Source: Synechococcales cyanobacterium S06 (GTDB lineage: Bacteria; Cyanobacteriota; Cyanobacteriia; Cyanobacteriales; JAABRE01). From it: DNA of 64,000 bases. Location of the stretch: NCBI GenBank assembly GCA_011391125.1, contig JAABRE010000020.1, positions 1 to 64,000 of the forward strand. The letters are read 5' to 3'. This document shows, in pieces, positions 59,405 through 64,000 of the stretch. Within the stretch, counting starts at the first letter, position 1; each line of letters begins with the position of its first letter. The notes below the pieces were generated by a model. That model searched no databases. It saw nothing but the letters and a program-made list of their open reading frames with translations, and had not been told where the DNA came from. The translations under genes and the position numbers were made by a program.

Positions 59405-60190
59405 TTACTCTTCTCCGTCTTCGGGAGTCGCATATTCGCTGTAGTCTTGCTCATCATCAGAGTCGTCCATTTCGTCGAACTCCTCATATTCATCATCACC
59501 ACCAGCTTGAACGTTACGTCCTTCGTAAATAGCGTCAGCTAATCGACTAATAATCAACTTAATGGAGCGAATTGCGTCATCATTAGCTGGGATGGGAACA
59601 TCAATAGGATCAGGATCACAATTGGTGTCGAGCATTGCCACAAGAGGAATATTTAATTTTTGACATTCCTTGATGGCGTTATATTCGCGACGTTGGTCAA
59701 TGATGACAACAATGTCGGGAATTTTGCGCATGGTTTTAATACCACCAAGATATTTTTGCAGCTTTTCTAATTCATGGCGCAAAACGGAAGCTTCTTTTTT
59801 CGGTCTTTTCGCCAAAGCGCCGCTTTCTTCTAAACGCTCTAATTCTTTGAGACGTTCAACCCGTTTTTTGATGGTTTCCCAGTTGGTCAGCATACCACCT
59901 AACCAACGTTGGTTGATGTAGTAAGAACCACAACGAGCCGCTTCTTGGGCAATAATTCCTGCTGCTTGGCGTTTTGTGCCAACGAAAAGCACTTTTTTGC
60001 CTTGTTCAGATTGGGCGCGCAAATATTGGTAGGCATCTTCCATCAATTGAGCAGTTTGCACCAAGTCAATGATGTGAACGCCATTGCGAGCGGTGTAGAT
60101 GTAAGGGGCCATTCTGGGATTCCAACGACGGGTTTGGTGGCCGAAGTGGACGCCAGATTCTAATAATTCTTGTAAGGAAACGACAGACAT
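59405..60190 (-). CDS. rpsB: 30S ribosomal protein S2
   Basis: [32 protein letters not shown]; the tracked start at 60262 is too far upstream. Confidence 0.96.
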   Translation of the reverse strand: MSVVSLQELLESGVHFGHQTRRWNPRMAPYIYTARNGVHIIDLVQTAQLMEDAYQYLRAQSEQGKKVLFVGTKRQAAGIIAQEAARCGSYYINQRWLGGMLTNWETIKKRVERLKELERLEESGALAKRPKKEASVLRHELEKLQKYLGGIKTMRKIPDIVVIIDQRREYNAIKECQKLNIPLVAMLDTNCDPDPIDVPIPANDDAIRSIKLIISRLADAIYEGRNVQAGGDDEYEEFDEMDDSDDEQDYSEYATPEDGEE

Positions 60191-60420
60191 GATTATAACT
60201 CCTATTCGGGTTAAACCTCCATCTGGGCGGATTTCTTCCATGAGAAACACCCGAAACCCCAAATGTGTGTTTTAAGACAGCTTTACTAGGGTAGCACATT
60301 TTTGAGACTTTCAGATCGTAGAAGAAAAAAAAGACATTTGCGCTCTTTTAAAATTTTTAAATGTAAAGTTTTTTAAGATTTCTTTTTTTTTTTTCAAGAA
60401 AAATGTTTTATAATTTCTAT

Positions 60421-60436
60421 TTAACTATTTAGTTAA
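60421..60436. promoter_or_regulatory. Candidate operator TTAACTA-TT-TAGTTAA upstream of the RND efflux genes
   Basis: 7-bp inverted arms just downstream of a TATAAT-like box. Confidence 0.55.
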
Positions 60437-60516
60437 AGTTGTAAACAATTAATAATTATTAAACAAGTTTTTTTGCTCATTGATCAATTGAATCAAAAAA
60501 AATTAAAAGAAAAATT

Positions 60517-61971
60517 ATGAAAAAAACTCAAATTTTTCCCCTGGGATTACTGCTATTTTTAAGCATAGGAGCTTGTAGTCCAAAACCAGAAGTTAAGCAA
60601 GGAGGATCACCTGCTGTACCTGTTACCATCAAAACCTTAGAAAATGCAACTTTAATTAATAGTAGCGAATATGTGGCCAATTTAGAGGCCACTTCTTTAG
60701 TTAATTTAGCGCCGCAAATTGATGGTCGAATTCTTAAAGTTGCTGTGAGTAATGGTTCACGTGTGAGTCAAGGGCAATTAATTGTTCAACTCGAAGCAAC
60801 ACAAAAAGAAGAAGATGTCAAGGCTGCCACTTCCGTGGTTAATAGCAAAAAAGCCGATTTAGAAAGGGTAGAAGCGGAATACAGACAAAGACAGGCGGAA
60901 AAAGACGGCTCTCAAATCGAGATTTCCCGTCGTCGTTCGGAGTTGGCGAAAGCGGAATCTGATATTCAGGCACGGATTGCTGATTTAGAGAGCAAAGAAG
61001 CGGGAGTTACTAGCCAAAAAGCCCAATTAGAGTTGGCGAAAAAGAATTTTGAACGGACTAAATTTTTGGTAGATAAAGGAGCGCTATCGGCACAGGAATT
61101 AGACAATAAAAAAAGGGATTTAGCGACCAAAGAAGCAGATTTAAAAGCAGCGATTAAAGTGAGGGATGCTGCGATGGAAGCGGTGAAAGCTTCACGTTCG
61201 GTTAAAGAGTCAGCTAGAGAAGCGGTGGTTTCAGCTCAAGAAAATATGAAAGCAGCTCAGGAAAGGATAGCGGGAGCTTTAGCTAGTGTGTCCAAGGAAA
61301 AAGCGGGAATTTCCGAAGCGGAGGCGAAATTAGCTTCGATTAACCAGAATTTGGTTTTTAATAGTGTGGTAGCTCCCGTGAGTGGAATTGTGGGGGAATT
61401 TCCTGTTAAAGTGGGTGATTATGTTAACCGTGGTCAGGTTTTAACGACTATTACTAGCAATAAAAACTTGGAAATTAATATTAATTTACCCGTGGAAAAA
61501 ATCGATCTCTTAAAAATAGGAACTCCCGTCGAACTTGTTAATAAAAATACGAAAATTCCTGTAACTGGTACAATTAATTATATTGCCCCAAATGTAAATA
61601 AAAATGCGCAAACTGTGTTAACAAAAGCGGTTTTTGCCAATGATAAAGCCTTAAGAAATGCTCAATTTGTAAGGGTTAGGATAATTTGGGATCAAAAACC
61701 GGGGGTATTAGTTCCCACGGAGGCAATTTCCCGTTTAGGTGCGCAAAATTTCGTTTTTGTCGCCGAAGAAGGGAAATCACAAACAGGGGAAAAAATACAG
61801 ATTGCCAAACAAAAACCAGTGCAGTTAGGTCAGATTCAAGGGCAAAATTATCAAGTAATTTCTGGGGTAAAAGCAGGAGATAAATTAATTGTTGATGGTA
61901 TATTGAAATTAAGAGATCAAGTGCCCATTGCTCCTGAAACTGTCAAAAGTGAATTAAAACAACCTAATTAA
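60517..61971 (+). CDS. RND efflux periplasmic adaptor (HlyD/MFP)
   Basis: Lipoprotein signal LLLFLSIGAC; LAPQIDGRILKVAVSNGSRVSQGQLIVQLE; VVAPVSGIVGEFPVKVGDYVNRGQVLTTI. Confidence 0.95.
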   Translation: MKKTQIFPLGLLLFLSIGACSPKPEVKQGGSPAVPVTIKTLENATLINSSEYVANLEATSLVNLAPQIDGRILKVAVSNGSRVSQGQLIVQLEATQKEEDVKAATSVVNSKKADLERVEAEYRQRQAEKDGSQIEISRRRSELAKAESDIQARIADLESKEAGVTSQKAQLELAKKNFERTKFLVDKGALSAQELDNKKRDLATKEADLKAAIKVRDAAMEAVKASRSVKESAREAVVSAQENMKAAQERIAGALASVSKEKAGISEAEAKLASINQNLVFNSVVAPVSGIVGEFPVKVGDYVNRGQVLTTITSNKNLEININLPVEKIDLLKIGTPVELVNKNTKIPVTGTINYIAPNVNKNAQTVLTKAVFANDKALRNAQFVRVRIIWDQKPGVLVPTEAISRLGAQNFVFVAEEGKSQTGEKIQIAKQKPVQLGQIQGQNYQVISGVKAGDKLIVDGILKLRDQVPIAPETVKSELKQPN

Positions 61972-62171
61972 TTTTAATCTGGTTGATATTCATTGATGTA
62001 ACTCACTTTGTAATCTAAAAAAGTTAACGATTTGCTCTCCCTAACTTCCCTTAAAAAAGGAAAATTCAGTTAAAAAAGTCCCACTTATTATAAGGAGGAA
62101 ATAGAAGAGGGAATATCCTAAATTTAGAGAAAAAAATAAGGTTCATCTAATTAATTATTGGGGTAAATATT

Positions 62172-64000
62172 ATGTTATTTTCCATCGCCACTCCCTTTAT
62201 CAAACGGCCAGTATTAACAACAGTATGTACCCTAATTATCATGATAATTGGGGGAATTTCATTACCATTATTACCAATTTCAAAATTACCGCAAATTGCG
62301 CCGACTAAGATTAGTGTAACCGCATTTTATAACGGAGCAGATGCGAAAACAGCCGAAGAAACTGTCACCACACTTCTAGAGCGAGAAATTAACGGTGTGG
62401 AGGACATGACCTATATGTCTTCTAATAGCTCAAATGATGGATCTAGTAATATTACGCTTACCTTTCCCACTGATGTAGATCGCAATATCGCCCAAGTTAA
62501 CATCCAAAATAAGGTAGCTGTTGTCAATCCTAAATTACCCGATGCAGTAAAACAAACGGGAGTAACAGTTAAGCAAGCTTCGTCAAGTATTCTCTTAGCT
62601 TACGGTTTTTATTCTGAGAAAGATGAGAAAGGAAATTATTTATATGACGATTTATTTATTAGTAATTATATCGACTTATTTGTTTTAGATGAATTAAAAC
62701 GGGTTTATGGGGTAGGTAGTGCTACTATTATTGGTGAAAGGAAATATTCAATGCGCATTTGGTTAGACCCAATTAAGCTAACTTCCAGGGGTTTAACTTC
62801 TCAAGATGTGATTAGTAGTATTCAAGAACAAAATATTCAAGTCGGCGCTGGTAAACTTGGTCAACAACCCATGAATGAGGAGCAAAGATTTGAAATTGCT
62901 TTGCGTACTTCTGGGAAAATTAAAAGTGTTAAACAAGCGGAAGATTTAGTGATAAAAGTGACCGAAGAGGGTACTTTAATTCGGGTTAAAGATGTTGCTA
63001 GAGTAGAATTAGGGGCAGAAAATTATAATATTACCAGCTTTTTTAACGGTAATCCGGGCATTATTATTTCAATTTACCAGTTACCCGGTGCTAATGCACT
63101 GGAAAGCGCTAAAGCTTTAAACGCCAAATTAGATGAACTGCGCGCTAATTTTCCCGCTGGTTTAAAGGCCGATATTGCTTTTGATACCACTTTATTTGTG
63201 GAATTTGCCATTGAGGAGGTGGTCATTTCCCTCCTGATGGCCATTGCTTTAGTAATCCTGATTATTTTCCTATTTTTGCAAGATTGGCGAACTACTCTAA
63301 TTCCGGCGATCGCCATTCCCGTGTCTTTAATTGGTGCAATGGCCGGTTTATTGGTCTTTGGTTTTGAACTCAATCAGTTGACTTTGTTTGCTTGTGTGTT
63401 GGCTTCGGGGTTAGTTGTGGATGACGGCATCGTAGTTGTGGAAGCAATTTCTATCAAAATTAACCAAGGAATGAAACCTCTACAAGCAGCTTTGGACGCG
63501 ATGAATGAGTTAGGAGGAGCGGTAATTGCGACTTCTGTGGTCTTGTTGGCGGTATTCATCCCCGTGTCATTTTTTCCGGGGTCAACAGGAATTGTTTATA
63601 AACAGTTTGCTTTAACCATCGTTTTTGCGATCATCTTTTCCACCATCAATGCTTTGACCTTTTCCCCTAGTATGTCAGCGATTTTATTACGTCGTCAACC
63701 ACCTTTGAGGGGTTTTCTAGGTTGGTTTTTTGAAATGTTCAATAAAATGTTTGCTTGGATTACCACTCAATATCGACGGTGCGTAGAATTTTTGGTAAAA
63801 ATCAAAGTCCTGATTGTGGGAATCTTTATTGCGGGGTTAGTCTCAACAGTCTTGATTTATCAAGCAGTGCCGTCGGGGTTTATTCCCGAAGAGGATCAGG
63901 GTTATTTCCTCATCATTGGTCAAACTCCCCCCGGTGTTTCCCTAAACTACACCATTGAACAAACCAAGGAAGTTGATAAAATTATCGCCGAATTTCCCGA
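62172..64000 (+). CDS. RND efflux permease (AcrB family), truncated by window end
   Basis: MLFSIATPFIKRPVLTTVCTLIIMIIGGISLPLLPISKLPQIAPTKISVTAFYNGADAKTAEETVTTLLEREINGVEDM; open frame to 64000; absent from the ORF track. Confidence 0.95.
   Translation, partial: MLFSIATPFIKRPVLTTVCTLIIMIIGGISLPLLPISKLPQIAPTKISVTAFYNGADAKTAEETVTTLLEREINGVEDMTYMSSNSSNDGSSNITLTFPTDVDRNIAQVNIQNKVAVVNPKLPDAVKQTGVTVKQASSSILLAYGFYSEKDEKGNYLYDDLFISNYIDLFVLDELKRVYGVGSATIIGERKYSMRIWLDPIKLTSRGLTSQDVISSIQEQNIQVGAGKLGQQPMNEEQRFEIALRTSGKIKSVKQAEDLVIKVTEEGTLIRVKDVARVELGAENYNITSFFNGNPGIIISIYQLPGANALESAKALNAKLDELRANFPAGLKADIAFDTTLFVEFAIEEVVISLLMAIALVILIIFLFLQDWRTTLIPAIAIPVSLIGAMAGLLVFGFELNQLTLFACVLASGLVVDDGIVVVEAISIKINQGMKPLQAALDAMNELGGAVIATSVVLLAVFIPVSFFPGSTGIVYKQFALTIVFAIIFSTINALTFSPSMSAILLRRQPPLRGFLGWFFEMFNKMFAWITTQYRRCVEFLVKIKVLIVGIFIAGLVSTVLIYQAVPSGFIPEEDQGYFLIIGQTPPGVSLNYTIEQTKEVDKIIAEFP

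Overview
AT-rich cyanobacterial chromosomal window. Octameric GCGATCGC (HIP1-like) sites and the gene content support this. The window opens inside a 5S rRNA gene and ends inside an RND efflux permease gene. The core genes read cleanly: murG, clpX, clpP, tig, asd, dapA, RNase J, recG, tsf, rpsB and tRNA-Ala(CGC). Accessory content lies between them: (i) a three-gene GTPase module (TM coiled-coil protein, DO-GTPase-like protein, dynamin-like GTPase) at 408-4841; (ii) a heavily damaged kdp K+-ATPase locus at 15976-27599, with kdpA frameshifted in the selectivity-filter motif, two in-frame stops in kdpB, an orphan ParD gene and an inserted three-gene module carrying beta/gamma-crystallin and BPSL0067-like amidase domains; (iii) a PqqD / HprK-like kinase / nucleotidyltransferase cluster followed by glycosyltransferases, a GH26-like protein and a sulfotransferase (33025-44456), reminiscent of lasso-peptide/HPr-rel tailoring but with no visible core enzymes or precursor; (iv) an arsM-like/arsS pair; (v) tandem DUF2887/Rpn-like nuclease copies; (vi) toxin-antitoxin modules, two of which have damaged toxin genes and lie between near-identical palindromic elements. 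Several families of short palindromic and tandem repeats sit between genes, some abutting start or stop codons. Lesions fall in accessory genes while the core genes read intact, which suggests real pseudogenisation more than random sequencing error. All family assignments come from motif recognition by eye; no database search was run.
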